Assembly (NCBI GenBank): GCA_041391505.1
Contig: JAWKNW010000025.1
Coordinates: 21,069-85,068 of the forward strand
Reading direction: 5' to 3'
DNA length: 64,000 nt
Source of the DNA: Rhodothermales bacterium
GTDB taxonomy: Bacteria; Bacteroidota; Rhodothermia; Rhodothermales; JAHQVL01
In this document: positions 35,130 to 44,277 of the stretch, piece by piece
Position numbering within the stretch: the stretch's first letter is position 1
How the letters are laid out: every line of letters begins with the position of its first letter
Notes under the pieces: model-generated
Told to the model about the DNA's origin: nothing
Seen by the model: the letters and a program-made list of their open reading frames with translations, nothing else
The model's database searches: none
Made by a program: the position numbers and the translations under genes

Positions 35130-35681
35130 ATGAAAACCCAGTACTACACCGCAACGAGCATCAACGGGTACATCGCCGATGCACAGAACTCGCTGGACTG
35201 GCTCATGCAGTTCGGTGAGATCGAGAGCATGAAGGATCACTACCCGCATTTCATCAAGGACGTCGGCGCCATGGCGATGGGCTCGACGACCTACGAGTGG
35301 GTCATCCGGCACGACAACATGCTCGAACACCCGGAGAAGTGGCCGTATGAGATCCCGGCGTGGGTCTTCAGCCGGCGGACGCTGCCGGCGATCCCGGGCA
35401 AGGACATCCGGTTTGTTCAGGGGGATGTAGCGCCCGTCCATGCGGCGATGGCCGAGGCCGCCGGCGGGAAAAACATCTGGCTCGTCGGCGGCGGTGAGCT
35501 GGTCGGGCAGTTCCACGATCAGGGACTGCTCGACGAACTCATCATCACCATCGCATCCGTGATGCTGGAGGGGGGCGCGCCGCTGCTGCCGCGCCGGCTG
35601 GCCACGCCGCCGCTCCGGCTCGTCGGCACGGAACAGCACGGCGATGCGTTCGCGGTGCTCACCTATGCTGTGCGTCGGTAG
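35130..35681 (+). CDS. Dihydrofolate reductase family protein (RibD C-terminal fold)
   Basis: 183 residues from ATG 35130; TATCCTTTG at 35105-35113 is just upstream. YYTATSINGYIADAQNSLDWLMQFG, VGAMAMGSTTYEWVI, VFSRRTLPAIPGKDIRFVQGD and NIWLVGGGELVGQFHDQGLLDELIITIASVMLEGGAPLLP follow the RibD/DHFR-like NADPH reductase pattern. These are common small reductases of unknown substrate. Monocistronic, 105 bases after the sulfatase. Confidence 0.88.
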   Translation: MKTQYYTATSINGYIADAQNSLDWLMQFGEIESMKDHYPHFIKDVGAMAMGSTTYEWVIRHDNMLEHPEKWPYEIPAWVFSRRTLPAIPGKDIRFVQGDVAPVHAAMAEAAGGKNIWLVGGGELVGQFHDQGLLDELIITIASVMLEGGAPLLPRRLATPPLRLVGTEQHGDAFAVLTYAVRR

Positions 35682-35784
35682 GGCGCACGGAAGGACACAA
35701 TGCGCGCTGGCCCGGTTGCGCTGGCCCGCATCCCGACATCGGGCCTGCTATGATCGCCCAGAACGCCTTAAACCTGGACGAAGC

Positions 35785-36147
35785 ATGCCACAACGCATCC
35801 TTGCGCCATCCGTCATCCAGGCGGTCGGCACCCGACCGAAGCGCATCGAGGAATTTGCCGGCCGCGTGAACTCAGGACACGAACAGGTCAGCGTGGCCCG
35901 GATGGTGTCGCCATCCGGATGGGAAGAGCCGGGGCAGCGCCCCGAATTCGAGGAAATCACGGTCGTGCTGAAAGGGATGTTGCAGGTGGAATACGAGGGG
36001 GGCGTGATGGAGGTGGCGGCGGGGCAGGCGGTGGTCTGCCGGCCCGGGGAGTGGATCCGCTACAGCACGCCGGGGCCCGAAGGCGCGGAATACATCGCCG
36101 TATGCCTCCCCGCCTTCTCGCCGGACACCGTCCACCGCGATGCGTGA
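35785..36147 (+). CDS. Cupin domain protein
   Basis: 120 residues from ATG 35785. One small cupin barrel: VSVARMVSPSGWEEPGQRPEFEEITVVLKGML is the first cupin motif (Pro-rich, with a Glu), and VMEVAAGQAVVCRPGEWIRYSTPGPEGAEYIAVCLP the second. Several of the usual metal-binding His are absent; Glu residues in PEFEEITV may remain as ligands, so metal use is uncertain. Function unknown. Confidence 0.85.
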   Translation: MPQRILAPSVIQAVGTRPKRIEEFAGRVNSGHEQVSVARMVSPSGWEEPGQRPEFEEITVVLKGMLQVEYEGGVMEVAAGQAVVCRPGEWIRYSTPGPEGAEYIAVCLPAFSPDTVHRDA

Positions 36148-36308
36148 CCGCCGGCGTCACCGCTAACCGACCGGATGCCGCCTGACGCGATCGCCAGCCC
36201 CATCCGATGCGAATTCACCCGTTCGGGTGATGCAAAGGGCCCGGCCAGGCACGTAACCTGGAACCGTCCGATTTTTTCCACCGCGTACAGACCCACGAGG
36301 AATAGCGT

Positions 36309-36680
36309 ATGCAACTGGGTGCTTTTTCCATAAGCCTCGCCGTGAAGGATATCGCGGCATCGCGGGCGTTTTACGAGAACCTGGGCTTTACGGCTTTCGG
36401 CGGTAACCAGGCTCACAACTGGCTGATCATGAAAAACGGCGACCACCTGATCGGTCTCTTTCAGGGCATGTTCGATCAGAACATCCTGACGTTTAATCCG
36501 GGATGGGATCAGCACGCCGGCGAACTGGCGGAATTCACCGATGTCCGCGACCTGCAGAAGCAGCTCCGCGCGCGCGGGGTGACGTTCGCAACGGAAGCCG
36601 ACGAGACCACGTCGGGGCCGGCCAGTTTTGTGATCGTCGATCCCGACGGCAACACGATCCTCGTGGATCAGCACCGGTGA
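36309..36680 (+). CDS. VOC family protein
   Basis: 123 residues. FSISLAVKDIAASRAFYENLGFTAFGGN is the first half of the fold; NWLIMKNGDHLIGLFQGMFDQNILTFNPG and a final GPASFVIVDPDGNTILVDQH complete it. The sequence is of the glyoxalase/bleomycin-resistance superfamily, sub-type with FQGMFD. Function unknown. It converges with the metallo-beta-lactamase gene 12 bases away. Confidence 0.88.
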   Translation: MQLGAFSISLAVKDIAASRAFYENLGFTAFGGNQAHNWLIMKNGDHLIGLFQGMFDQNILTFNPGWDQHAGELAEFTDVRDLQKQLRARGVTFATEADETTSGPASFVIVDPDGNTILVDQHR

Positions 36681-36692
36681 GCCCCGAAGGCC

Positions 36693-37688
36693 TCACGCCG
36701 CCGTCAGCCGGATCTCGCGCCCTTCCCCGAACGCCGGCACCCAGAAATCGGCCTGGCTGAGGCCGGCCTCGTGGAGGGCGGCTTCGAGCTTTTCCGCCGG
36801 TTCGTATTGCCCATCGTCGGCGAGCGGGAAGGTCCCGAAATGGATGGCCATGCTTTCGCGCGCGCCGATGGTCTGGTGCACCTCCACGGCCTCCCGGGGG
36901 GAGATATGGACCGGCTGCATAATGGCCCGCGGCCGGTAGGCGCCGATGGGGATCATCGCGAAGTCGGGCGCGCCCAGGCGGCGTCGGATTGCTTCAAAGT
37001 GCGGGCCCGCGCCCGAGTCGGCGGCGAAATAGACCGCGCCGGCGGGGAGCCGGAGATAAAATCCGCCCCAGAGCGCCTTGAACCGGTCGAACAGGCCGCG
37101 CCCCGAGAAGTGTTGCGCCGGCACATAGGTTATCTCGATGCCGCCCTCGGTCGTTTGCTCCCACCAGTCCAGCTCGCGGATGGACGTCAACCCGGCGCGG
37201 CGCGGGACCGGACTGTTGCCGAGGCCGGTGATCAGCTTCGGCCGGTCGCGCCGGGCGAGCCGGCGCAGCGTGTCGATGCAGAGATGGTCGTAGTGGTTGT
37301 GGCTGAGCAGGATGAGGTCGATCGGCGGCAGGTCGTCGAAGGCGATGCCGGCCGGCCGCGCGCGTCGCGGACCGGCGAAGGGCACCGGACTCGCGCGCTC
37401 CCCCCAGATCGGATCGGTGAGGATGTTGAGGCCGGCGAGCTGCAGGAGCACCGTGGCATGGTTGACAAAGGTGACGCGCGCCGCGTCCGGCGCCACACGC
37501 GCCGGCGGCGGAGCGCCGATGGCGTAGTCCGCGCCTCGCGGGTTCCAGCCGCCACGGTCGCGCCGGCGGGCCCACTTGATGAATTCGGAAAGCGGCGCCA
37601 TGCTCCGGGGTGGGACGTTCAGGAAACGGCCGTTCTTGCGCTGGCTGGCGAAATCGATCGACATACGTCGGTGGTTGGGTGAACGCAT
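36693..37688 (-). CDS. MBL-fold metallohydrolase, NAPE-PLD/UlaG-like
   Basis: 331 residues from ATG 37688 (ATG 37664 is an alternative). The metal motif LLSHNHYDHLC places His130, His132, Asp134 and His135; VTFVNHATVLLQLAGLNILTDPIWGERASP and VYFAADSGAGPHFEAI and MAIHFGTFPLADDG complete the two-metal site. This is the NAPE-PLD-like group of beta-lactamase superfamily II. Substrate probably a phosphodiester or lactone but unknown here. Cytosolic. Confidence 0.9.
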   Translation of the reverse strand: MRSPNHRRMSIDFASQRKNGRFLNVPPRSMAPLSEFIKWARRRDRGGWNPRGADYAIGAPPPARVAPDAARVTFVNHATVLLQLAGLNILTDPIWGERASPVPFAGPRRARPAGIAFDDLPPIDLILLSHNHYDHLCIDTLRRLARRDRPKLITGLGNSPVPRRAGLTSIRELDWWEQTTEGGIEITYVPAQHFSGRGLFDRFKALWGGFYLRLPAGAVYFAADSGAGPHFEAIRRRLGAPDFAMIPIGAYRPRAIMQPVHISPREAVEVHQTIGARESMAIHFGTFPLADDGQYEPAEKLEAALHEAGLSQADFWVPAFGEGREIRLTAA

Positions 37689-37786
37689 TGGAAGGCGTAG
37701 AGCATACCGGCACAGCGGCGGCTTTGTTCAGCGTTGCCGGCGGCGGCAAGACAGGCCATCTCTTGGGGTTGATCCCGCCGGTGGTT

Positions 37787-37793
37787 TATCTTG
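37787..37793 (+). promoter_or_regulatory. TATCTTG, candidate -7 box
   Basis: 30 bases before ATG 37824, with TTG at 37763-37765 (spacing 21). Confidence 0.4.
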
Positions 37794-37823
37794 CTGCGCC
37801 CTCGACAACGCATCCCAACTCCT

Positions 37824-38225
37824 ATGACGCCGCTTTTCAAGAAACTGAATCTCGGATCGCATGCCGTGATCCACGTACTCGAAGCGCCGGATGCGTTCGA
37901 AACCGAACTGGCGGCGCTCTCCGGGGTGCAGATCCATCGCCGGCTGGATGCCGGAGGGCGTCCCGACTTTGTGCTCGCGTTCGCCATGCGGCAGAACGAA
38001 CTCGACCGGCTGAGCGCCGCCATCGCCGGCGCGACCGAAGGCGACAGCATCGTCTGGATCGCCTATCCCAAGCAGTCGTCCAAAAACTACGTCTGCGAAT
38101 TCAACCGCGACAGCGGCTGGACAGTCTTGCGCGAGGCCGGCTTCGACACGGTCCGGCAGGTGGCGATCGACGCCGACTGGTCGGCGCTCCGCTTCCGGCG
38201 CGTGGCCTTCATCAAGACGAAATAG
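37824..38225 (+). CDS. DUF3052-like small protein
   Basis: 133 residues from ATG 37824. LFKKLNLGSHAVIHVLEAPDAFETEL opens it, RPDFVLAFAMRQNELDRL is central, and GDSIVWIAYPKQSSKN, LREAGFDTVRQVAIDADWSALRFRRVAFIK closes it, which fits the DUF3052 family. The fold resembles a small Rossmann-type methyltransferase lacking its SAM loop. Function unknown. Monocistronic, 40 bases before the haem-binding protein gene. Confidence 0.55.
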   Translation: MTPLFKKLNLGSHAVIHVLEAPDAFETELAALSGVQIHRRLDAGGRPDFVLAFAMRQNELDRLSAAIAGATEGDSIVWIAYPKQSSKNYVCEFNRDSGWTVLREAGFDTVRQVAIDADWSALRFRRVAFIKTK

Positions 38226-38265
38226 CCCGAATCATCCCTTTTTCAGCTAACCCCCTGTATCTCCC

Positions 38266-38697
38266 ATGTCCGCCCCCAAACCCCCACCGTACGGCGTCTC
38301 CATCACCCTCGACCAGGCAAAAATCGTCATGGCCGGCGCCGAGGCCGAGGCGCTCCGCAACAACTGGAATGTCGTCATCGCCATCCTGGATTCAGGCGGC
38401 CACCTGGTGATGCTCCACCGGCTGAACGATACCCAGATCGGCAGCATCGAGGTCGCCCAGACGAAGGCGTATTCCGCGGTCGCGTTCCGCCGGCCCACGA
38501 AGGCGTTCGGGGATCAGTTCGAGCAGGGCGGGTTGAACCTCCGGCTGCTCCAGCTGTCCGGCGCCAGCGTGATCGAAGGCGGGGTGCCGATCGTGGTTGA
38601 CGGCCGGCTCATCGGCGCGATCGGCGTCTCCGGCGTGATGTCGAGCCAGGACGCGCAGATCGCGCAGGCCGGCATCGACGCGCTGCACGCGGCGTAA
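38266..38697 (+). CDS. GlcG/HbpS family haem-binding-like protein (DUF336)
   Basis: 143 residues. ITLDQAKIVMAGAEAEALRNNWNVVIAILDSGGHLVMLHRLNDTQIGSIEVAQTKAYSAVAFRRPTKAF is the GlcG/HbpS (DUF336) pattern, ending IEGGVPIVVDGRLIGAIGVSGVMSSQDAQIAQAGIDAL. Homologues bind haem or cobalamin; no signal peptide, so cytosolic. No glycolate genes nearby, so the glcG name is not used. Confidence 0.9.
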   Translation: MSAPKPPPYGVSITLDQAKIVMAGAEAEALRNNWNVVIAILDSGGHLVMLHRLNDTQIGSIEVAQTKAYSAVAFRRPTKAFGDQFEQGGLNLRLLQLSGASVIEGGVPIVVDGRLIGAIGVSGVMSSQDAQIAQAGIDALHAA

Positions 38698-38732
38698 CGG
38701 TTCAGGATCGCGTTTCGCCGAAGATTTGCTTC

Positions 38733-40061
38733 ATGCTCAACAGGTTTGCCATGTTCCACGTTTCCGCTTTTCACCGGCGCATGCGCCGGGCCGGCCTCGG
38801 TCTGCTGCTGCTCGGCCTCGCGGGGCCGGTTCGCGCACAGTCCATGCCCGCGATCGACGCGGCGGTCGAACGCCACACGCCGCAGATCGTCGCGCTCCGC
38901 CACCGCATCCACCAGAACCCCGAGTTGTCGAACCGCGAGCACGATACGGCCGCGCTGGTGGCCGAACACCTCCGCGCGCTCGGTTTCGACGAGGTGCGGA
39001 CGGGCGTGGCCTACACGGGCGTCGTGGGCGTGCTCCGCGGCGGCCGGCCCGGCCCGGTCGTCGGCGTCCGGGCCGACATGGATGCGCTGCCGGTGACCGA
39101 GGCGACGGGGCTGCCCTTCGCTTCGACGAAACGCGCCGTTTATGGCGGGCAGGACGTGGGGGTGATGCATGCGTGCGGGCACGACATCCACACGAGCGTG
39201 GGGATGGGCGTGGCGAGCGTGCTGGCGGACATGAAGGCGTCGCTTCCCGGTACGGTCGTGTTTCTGTTTCAGCCGGCGGAAGAGGGTCCACCCGAGGGCG
39301 AAGAGGGCGGCGCGCCGCTGATGATCAAGGAGGGCGCGACGGCCGATCCGCGTCCCGAGGCGGTTTTCGCGCTGCATGCCTTGCCGTCGCTCGAGGTGGG
39401 CCAGGTCGGCTTCACGTTCGGCCCCGCGATGGCGGCGGCGGACCAGTGGTCGGCGCGCATCATCGGCCGCCAGGCGCACGCCGCGCAGCCGCAGGAGTCG
39501 GTGGACCCGATCGTCACTGCGGCCCAGGTGGTGCTGGGGCTGCAGACGATCCGCTCGCGCAACCTGTCCGGCCTGGACGATGGAGTGATCACGGCCGGCA
39601 TCATCCGGGGCGGGGAGCGCAGCAACATCATCCCGTCCGAAGTATACCTCGAAGGCACCGTGCGAACCTTCGATCCGAAGGTGCAAGACCTCATCGAGCG
39701 CCGGATGCGCGAGGTGATCGAACACACTACGGCGGCCGCCGGCGGGACCTACGAATTTATCTACGATCGCGGGCTGCCCGTCACGGTCAACGACCCGCAA
39801 CTGGGCGAGCAGATGCTGCCTGCGCTGAAACGCGCCGTCGGCGACGAAAACGTCCAGATCCTTCTGCCAAGCAGCGGCGCCGAGGATTTCTCCTATTTCG
39901 CGCAGCAGGCGCCCGGCTTTTTCTTCCGGCTCGGCACCACCCGGCCCGGCACGACCTCGGGTGGATTGCACACGCCCACCATGACGGCGGACGATGGCGC
40001 CATCCCCGTGGGCATCCGCGCGATGACGACGCTGGTGCTGGATTATTTGCAGGGCCGGTGA
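38733..40061 (+). CDS. Secreted M20 family amidohydrolase (hippurate hydrolase/amidoacylase type)
   Basis: 442 residues; signal peptide AGLGLLLLGLAGPVRAQ. GVRADMDALPVTE and VMHACGHDIHTSVGMGVASVLADMK are the first metal motifs of the M20D group, FLFQPAEEGPPEG the catalytic Glu, VFALHALPS the next ligand and PSSGAEDFSYFAQQAPGFFFRLGT the closing motif. The small dimerisation domain lies at about 215-330. Hydrolyses N-acyl amino acids or peptides outside the cytosol. Followed after 78 bases by a second amidohydrolase, so the pair may share a role. Confidence 0.93.
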   Translation: MLNRFAMFHVSAFHRRMRRAGLGLLLLGLAGPVRAQSMPAIDAAVERHTPQIVALRHRIHQNPELSNREHDTAALVAEHLRALGFDEVRTGVAYTGVVGVLRGGRPGPVVGVRADMDALPVTEATGLPFASTKRAVYGGQDVGVMHACGHDIHTSVGMGVASVLADMKASLPGTVVFLFQPAEEGPPEGEEGGAPLMIKEGATADPRPEAVFALHALPSLEVGQVGFTFGPAMAAADQWSARIIGRQAHAAQPQESVDPIVTAAQVVLGLQTIRSRNLSGLDDGVITAGIIRGGERSNIIPSEVYLEGTVRTFDPKVQDLIERRMREVIEHTTAAAGGTYEFIYDRGLPVTVNDPQLGEQMLPALKRAVGDENVQILLPSSGAEDFSYFAQQAPGFFFRLGTTRPGTTSGGLHTPTMTADDGAIPVGIRAMTTLVLDYLQGR

Positions 40062-40096
40062 GGCAGACCGGTCTTGCCCGGTCTCGTCCGCTCGTG

Positions 40097-40103
40097 TAGT
40101 TTG
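40097..40103 (+). promoter_or_regulatory. TAGTTTG, -7 box of the amidohydrolase gene
   Basis: TTG at 40074-40076 exactly 20 bases upstream (TTG-N20-TAGTTTG, as at 25779). 36 bases before ATG 40140. Confidence 0.55.
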
Positions 40104-40139
40104 CCCGCTCGTTGTCCGATCCCTGATTCCGGAATCCCC

Positions 40140-41399
40140 ATGTCCCGTTACCCGAATGTCGCGCTGTTCGTCCTGTCCCTCTGGCTCGTGTCCGCGAGCC
40201 AGGCCCAGCCGGTGGTGCTGAAAGCCGCGCGCCTGCTCGACGTCGAAACCGGCCGGCTCGTAGCGCCTGCCGCGCTGGTCGTCGAAGACGGGCGGATCGC
40301 TGCCGTAAACGCGGCGCGGATCCCTGCCGGCGCGGAGGTGATCGACCTCGGCGACATGACCCTGCTCCCGGGGCTGATGGATATGCACACCCACCTGACC
40401 TTCGCGCTGGAGGGCGACTGGGTGCACGACGGCGTCGTCAAGACGCCGGCGGACCTCGCGCTGATGGGGGCCTACAACGCCCGCAAGACGCTGATGGCCG
40501 GCATCACGACGGTGCGCGACGTCGGGTCCGTCGGCTTTGCAGACGTGTCGCTCGCCCGCGCCATCGACGCCGGCCAGGTCGACGGCCCAAGCATCTTCCC
40601 CGCCGGCCACTCGATCGGCATCACGGGCGGGCACTGCGATGCCACCGGGTATGCGCCGGGGATTCTGGAAAGCGGACCGGAAGCCGGCATAGCCGACGGG
40701 CCCGACGAGGCGACGAAGGCGGTACGTTATCAGATCAAACACGGCGCGAAGGTCATCAAGATCTGCGCGACGGCCGGCGTGCTGAGTTTCGAGGGGCCCG
40801 TCGGGGCGCAGCAGTTGAGCGCGGAGGAGATGCGCGCGATCGTCGAGGAAGCCGGCCGGCACGGCCTCAAGGTGGCGGCGCACGCGCACGGATCGGATGG
40901 CATCCTGGCGGCGGTGCGCGCCGGCGTGGCATCCATCGAACACGGCTCGATCCTCACCGACGAAATCATCGCCGAGATGAAGCAGCGCGGCACCTACCTG
41001 GTGCCCACCACCCATCTGGTCGATGCGATCGACATGGAGATGCTGCCGCCGCCGATCCGCAGGAAGGCGGAAGAGGTGACCCCCCTGGCGGTGGCGAGCC
41101 TGAAAAAGGCCATCGCCGCCGGCGTGCCGATCGCGATGGGCACCGACGCCACCGTGATGCCGCACGGCGACAACATGCTGGAATTCGTCGCGATGGTCGA
41201 TCGGGGGATGGCGCCGCTCGAAGCCATTCGTTCGGGGACGACGCACGCGGCCGACCTGCTCGGCGTGGCCGACCGGGGCCGGCTGGCCGAAGGCCTCCGC
41301 GCCGACATCATCGCCGTGCGCGGCAACCCCCTGGAGGATATCCGGGCCCTGGAGACCGTGCCGTTCGTGATGAAAGGCGGCGTGGTCTATAAAAAGTAA
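40140..41399 (+). CDS. Secreted imidazolonepropionase-like amidohydrolase
   Basis: 419 residues with signal peptide ALFVLSLWLVSASQAQ. MTLLPGLMDMHTHLTF carries the HxH metal pair, AKVIKICATAGVLSF the Lys region, LKVAAHAHGSDGILAAVRAGVASIEHGS the two His, and IAMGTDATVMPHGDN the Asp. This is the amidohydrolase superfamily group that includes Xaa-Pro dipeptidase-like and organophosphate-acting enzymes. Substrate unknown. Promoter at 40097. Confidence 0.93.
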   Translation: MSRYPNVALFVLSLWLVSASQAQPVVLKAARLLDVETGRLVAPAALVVEDGRIAAVNAARIPAGAEVIDLGDMTLLPGLMDMHTHLTFALEGDWVHDGVVKTPADLALMGAYNARKTLMAGITTVRDVGSVGFADVSLARAIDAGQVDGPSIFPAGHSIGITGGHCDATGYAPGILESGPEAGIADGPDEATKAVRYQIKHGAKVIKICATAGVLSFEGPVGAQQLSAEEMRAIVEEAGRHGLKVAAHAHGSDGILAAVRAGVASIEHGSILTDEIIAEMKQRGTYLVPTTHLVDAIDMEMLPPPIRRKAEEVTPLAVASLKKAIAAGVPIAMGTDATVMPHGDNMLEFVAMVDRGMAPLEAIRSGTTHAADLLGVADRGRLAEGLRADIIAVRGNPLEDIRALETVPFVMKGGVVYKK

Positions 41400-41496
41400 C
41401 CGCCGCCGGCCGACACCTTCCGCGCGGCGCCGCGTAGGCAGCACGACGACGGCGCGCGCCGCCGTCATCCTGCGACTTGTTATTACCGCACTTCGA

Positions 41497-42918
41497 ATGC
41501 AGAAAGAACCCTGTGAGACGGCGGCGTTGCGCTACGCCTTCGACCGGTCGATTGACTACCTCGCCGGCCTCGACAGCGCCTCCGTAGGAACCACCGTTGC
41601 GGACGCCACGCTGCGCGAACGACTGGAACGGCCGCTTCCGGACGGCCCGATGGATCCCGTGGAGGTCGTGTCGGACCTCGTCGCCGGCGTCGAGGGCGGC
41701 CTCACCGCCAGCACGGGCGGCCGCTTTTTCGGCTGGGTGATCGGGGGCACGGTGCCGGCGGCGCTGGCGGCCGACTGGCTGACGTCCACCTGGGACCAGG
41801 TGCCCGGCGTTTACGCGGTGTCGCCCGCGGCGTCGATCGTGGAGGAGGTGTGCGGGGCGTGGCTGCTGGAGCTGCTCGGGCTGCCGGCGACGGCCAGCTA
41901 CGCGCTGGTGACCGGCTGCCAGATGGCGCACGTGACATGCCTCGGCGCGGCCCGCAACGAGGTGCTGGCGCGGGCCGGGTGGGATGTGGAGGAACGCGGC
42001 CTGTTCGGCGCCCCGGCCATCCGCGTCGTCTCCGGCGCGCGGCGTCACGGCACCATCGAGCGGGCGCTGCGGATGCTCGGGATGGGGCGCGCCTGCCTCG
42101 TCGATATCCCGCTGGAGCCCGGCGCGCAGCTCACCGCCGGCGCGCTCGACGCCGTCCTGGCCGAGGCGCCCGGTCAGCCGACCATCGTCCTGCTCCAGGC
42201 CGGCGACGTGAACACCGGGGGCTTCGATCCCTTCGCCGACGTGATTCCGGTGGCGCACCGGCACGGCGCGTGGGTTCATGTGGACGGCGCCTTCGGTCTG
42301 TGGGCCGCCGCCAGCCCCGCCTACCGGCACCTGACCCGCGGCGTCGAGCAGGCCGATTCGTGGGCCACCGATGGCCACAAATGGCTCAACGTGCCGTACG
42401 ACAGCGGCTACGCTTTTGTCACAAACCGGGAGGCGCATCATCGGTCGCTTTCGCACCACGCCAGCTACTTGCACAAGTCCACCGAAATCCGGGATGCGGT
42501 GGACTGGACGCCGGAGCATTCGCGTCGCGCGCGCGGCTTCGCCACCTATGCGGCGATACGCAGTCTGGGTAGGAGCGGCGTCGCCAGGCTGGTGGACGAT
42601 GGCTGCCGGCATGCGCGCGCCCTGGTCGACGCCGCCGGCCGGCTCCCCGGCGTGGAGGTCGTCCAGCGCCCGATCATCAACCAGGGCATCCTGCGTTTCC
42701 TGGACCCGGCCCCGGGCGCCACGGAGGCCGACCACGACCGCCGCACCGACGCCATCATGGCGGCCGTGATGGCCACGGGCGAGGCGCTGTTTACCGGGAC
42801 ACTCTTGTACGGACGACGGTGCATGCGCGTGTCGGTAAGCAGCTGGAAGACCACCGATGAGGATGTCCGCCGTGCCGTGCAGGCCATCGCCACGTGCCTC
42901 CGCGCGGCCGACTCGTAA
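41497..42918 (+). CDS. Pyridoxal-phosphate group II decarboxylase-like protein
   Basis: 473 residues. The PLP lysine is in DSWATDGHKWLNVPYDSGYAFV (about 300); ACLVDIPLEPGAQL, TIVLLQAGDVNTGGFDPFADV and VHVDGAFGLWAAASP are the coenzyme-binding strands of fold-type I group II decarboxylases. The C-terminus (VSVSSWKTTDEDVRRAVQAIA) completes the small domain. Likely an aromatic or glutamate-type amino acid decarboxylase or aldehyde synthase; substrate cannot be told by eye. Start ATG 41497. Confidence 0.9.
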   Translation: MQKEPCETAALRYAFDRSIDYLAGLDSASVGTTVADATLRERLERPLPDGPMDPVEVVSDLVAGVEGGLTASTGGRFFGWVIGGTVPAALAADWLTSTWDQVPGVYAVSPAASIVEEVCGAWLLELLGLPATASYALVTGCQMAHVTCLGAARNEVLARAGWDVEERGLFGAPAIRVVSGARRHGTIERALRMLGMGRACLVDIPLEPGAQLTAGALDAVLAEAPGQPTIVLLQAGDVNTGGFDPFADVIPVAHRHGAWVHVDGAFGLWAAASPAYRHLTRGVEQADSWATDGHKWLNVPYDSGYAFVTNREAHHRSLSHHASYLHKSTEIRDAVDWTPEHSRRARGFATYAAIRSLGRSGVARLVDDGCRHARALVDAAGRLPGVEVVQRPIINQGILRFLDPAPGATEADHDRRTDAIMAAVMATGEALFTGTLLYGRRCMRVSVSSWKTTDEDVRRAVQAIATCLRAADS

Positions 42919-42949
42919 GCATCCACCCATTCAGCCCCCCGAGGATACC

Positions 42950-43474
42950 ATGGATTTTCACCTCGCCGACGGCATCGCCGTCCTGGAACGCACGCCCGGA
43001 ACGCTGCGCGCGCTGCTGGCCGGGCTGCCGGCGGCCTGGTTCGAGGCGAACGAGGGCCCCGACACCTGGAGCCCGTTCGACGTGGTGGGGCATCTGTTGC
43101 ATGGCGAGCGCACCGACTGGATTCCGCGGGCGCGGATCATCCTGGAGCAGGGCGCCGATCGGCGCTTCAAGCCGTTCGACCGCTTCGCGCAGTTCGAGGA
43201 AAACGCGGACGCGTCGCTGGAGGACCTCCTGCAGGCCTTCGAGCGCGCTCGACGCGACAGCCTCACGACGCTGACCGGCTGGACGCTGAGCGCCGCCGAA
43301 CTCGACCTGGCCGGTGAGCATCCGGAATTCGGGGAGGTCACGCTGCGCCAGCTGCTGGCCACCTGGGTGGCGCACGACCTGAGCCATATCGCCCAGATCG
43401 GCCGCGTCATGGCCAAACAGTATCGCGACGCAGTCGGTCCGTGGCGCGCCTACCTCCCGATCATGGATCGATGA
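42950..43474 (+). CDS. DinB superfamily protein
   Basis: 174 residues from ATG 42950; earlier frame is not conserved. DGIAVLERTPGTLRALLAGLPAAWFEANEGPDTWSPFDVVGHLLHGERTDWIPRARIIL is the first half of the DinB four-helix bundle with the first metal His, and WVAHDLSHIAQIGRVMAKQYRDAVGPWRAYL the last helix with two His (HDLSHIAQ). DinB-like thiol-transferases use a metal site; role unknown. 31 bases after the decarboxylase. Confidence 0.9.
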   Translation: MDFHLADGIAVLERTPGTLRALLAGLPAAWFEANEGPDTWSPFDVVGHLLHGERTDWIPRARIILEQGADRRFKPFDRFAQFEENADASLEDLLQAFERARRDSLTTLTGWTLSAAELDLAGEHPEFGEVTLRQLLATWVAHDLSHIAQIGRVMAKQYRDAVGPWRAYLPIMDR

Positions 43475-43527
43475 ACGGCGCCGGCGGTTTTGTAATGGAT
43501 CGAACCCAATCGTTGAGGGCATAGCCC

Positions 43528-44268
43528 ATGAATCGTCATTCGATAGTGCTGCTCGTGTTTGTCCTGGCCGCCGGCTGCGCCGGCTCCCGCGGCGTAAAAG
43601 ACGAGGTGACGGGCCTGCTGGCGCCCGGCGACGCCCGTCTTGCCTATGAGGCGGTCTCGCAGCCTGCCGTGCGCCGGTTTTCCCTCTGGATCGAACGCGA
43701 CGCCGACCGGCAGTCGTTCGGCACACTGACCGAGACGATCCGCCGGACGTCCGACGGCGGGGTGGTCCGCGTCCAGCGTCTCGAGTCGCCCCGCGGCGTT
43801 CAGGTGGACAGCCTCAGCGCTTCCGCCACGTTCGCGCCGCGCACCCATCACTCCGTCAACCCGGCGCGGACCGTGGACCTGACCTACGGCCCACGCGCCG
43901 CCTCCGGCACCTTCACCAGCGTGGGCACGCCGGCCGTGGCGGTGAACGACCCCATCCCGGAGCCGGCCTTCGACTCGAACTTCATCGACCTCATCGCGCG
44001 CGCCGTGCCACTCACCCGGGGCTACGCCGCCAGCGTGCGCACCTACGAGCGAGCCTCGGATCAGCCGGAGGACACGGAGGTGTTCTACAGCGTGTGGGTC
44101 GGGGTTCAGGAACGGATCCTGGACCGTCTGGTAGTCGTGGTCTCGTTCGAGAAGGTCGGCGGGCCCGTGACCCGGTTGTTCGTCGACATGGAGACCCGGG
44201 CGCTCATCCAGCAGCGAACCGATGTGGCTCCGGGCGTGACGCTGGTGATCGAGCCGTCGGATTCATAG
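43528..44268 (+). CDS. Predicted lipoprotein, DUF3108-like
   Basis: 246 residues; lipobox LAAGCAGS. The mature part is beta-rich (RFSLWIERDADRQSFGTLTETIRRTSDGGVVRVQRLES, ASGTFTSVGTPAVAVNDPIPEPAFDSNFIDLIARAVPL, VFYSVWVGVQERILDRLVVVV), like DUF3108 or LolA-type outer-membrane-related barrels. The family call is uncertain and the function is unknown. Ends 9 bases before the DUF6157 gene. Confidence 0.55.
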   Translation: MNRHSIVLLVFVLAAGCAGSRGVKDEVTGLLAPGDARLAYEAVSQPAVRRFSLWIERDADRQSFGTLTETIRRTSDGGVVRVQRLESPRGVQVDSLSASATFAPRTHHSVNPARTVDLTYGPRAASGTFTSVGTPAVAVNDPIPEPAFDSNFIDLIARAVPLTRGYAASVRTYERASDQPEDTEVFYSVWVGVQERILDRLVVVVSFEKVGGPVTRLFVDMETRALIQQRTDVAPGVTLVIEPSDS

Positions 44269-44277
44269 CGCGACCTT

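Noticed and set aside
41448..41466. GC hairpin upstream of the PLP decarboxylase as terminator or riboswitch
   Set aside because: Stem of GC repeats without T tract or conserved aptamer features; likely composition effect.
38514..41468. 984-codon minus-strand open frame over the two amidohydrolases
   Set aside because: Covers three clear plus-strand genes; low-complexity His/Arg-rich translation with no motif.
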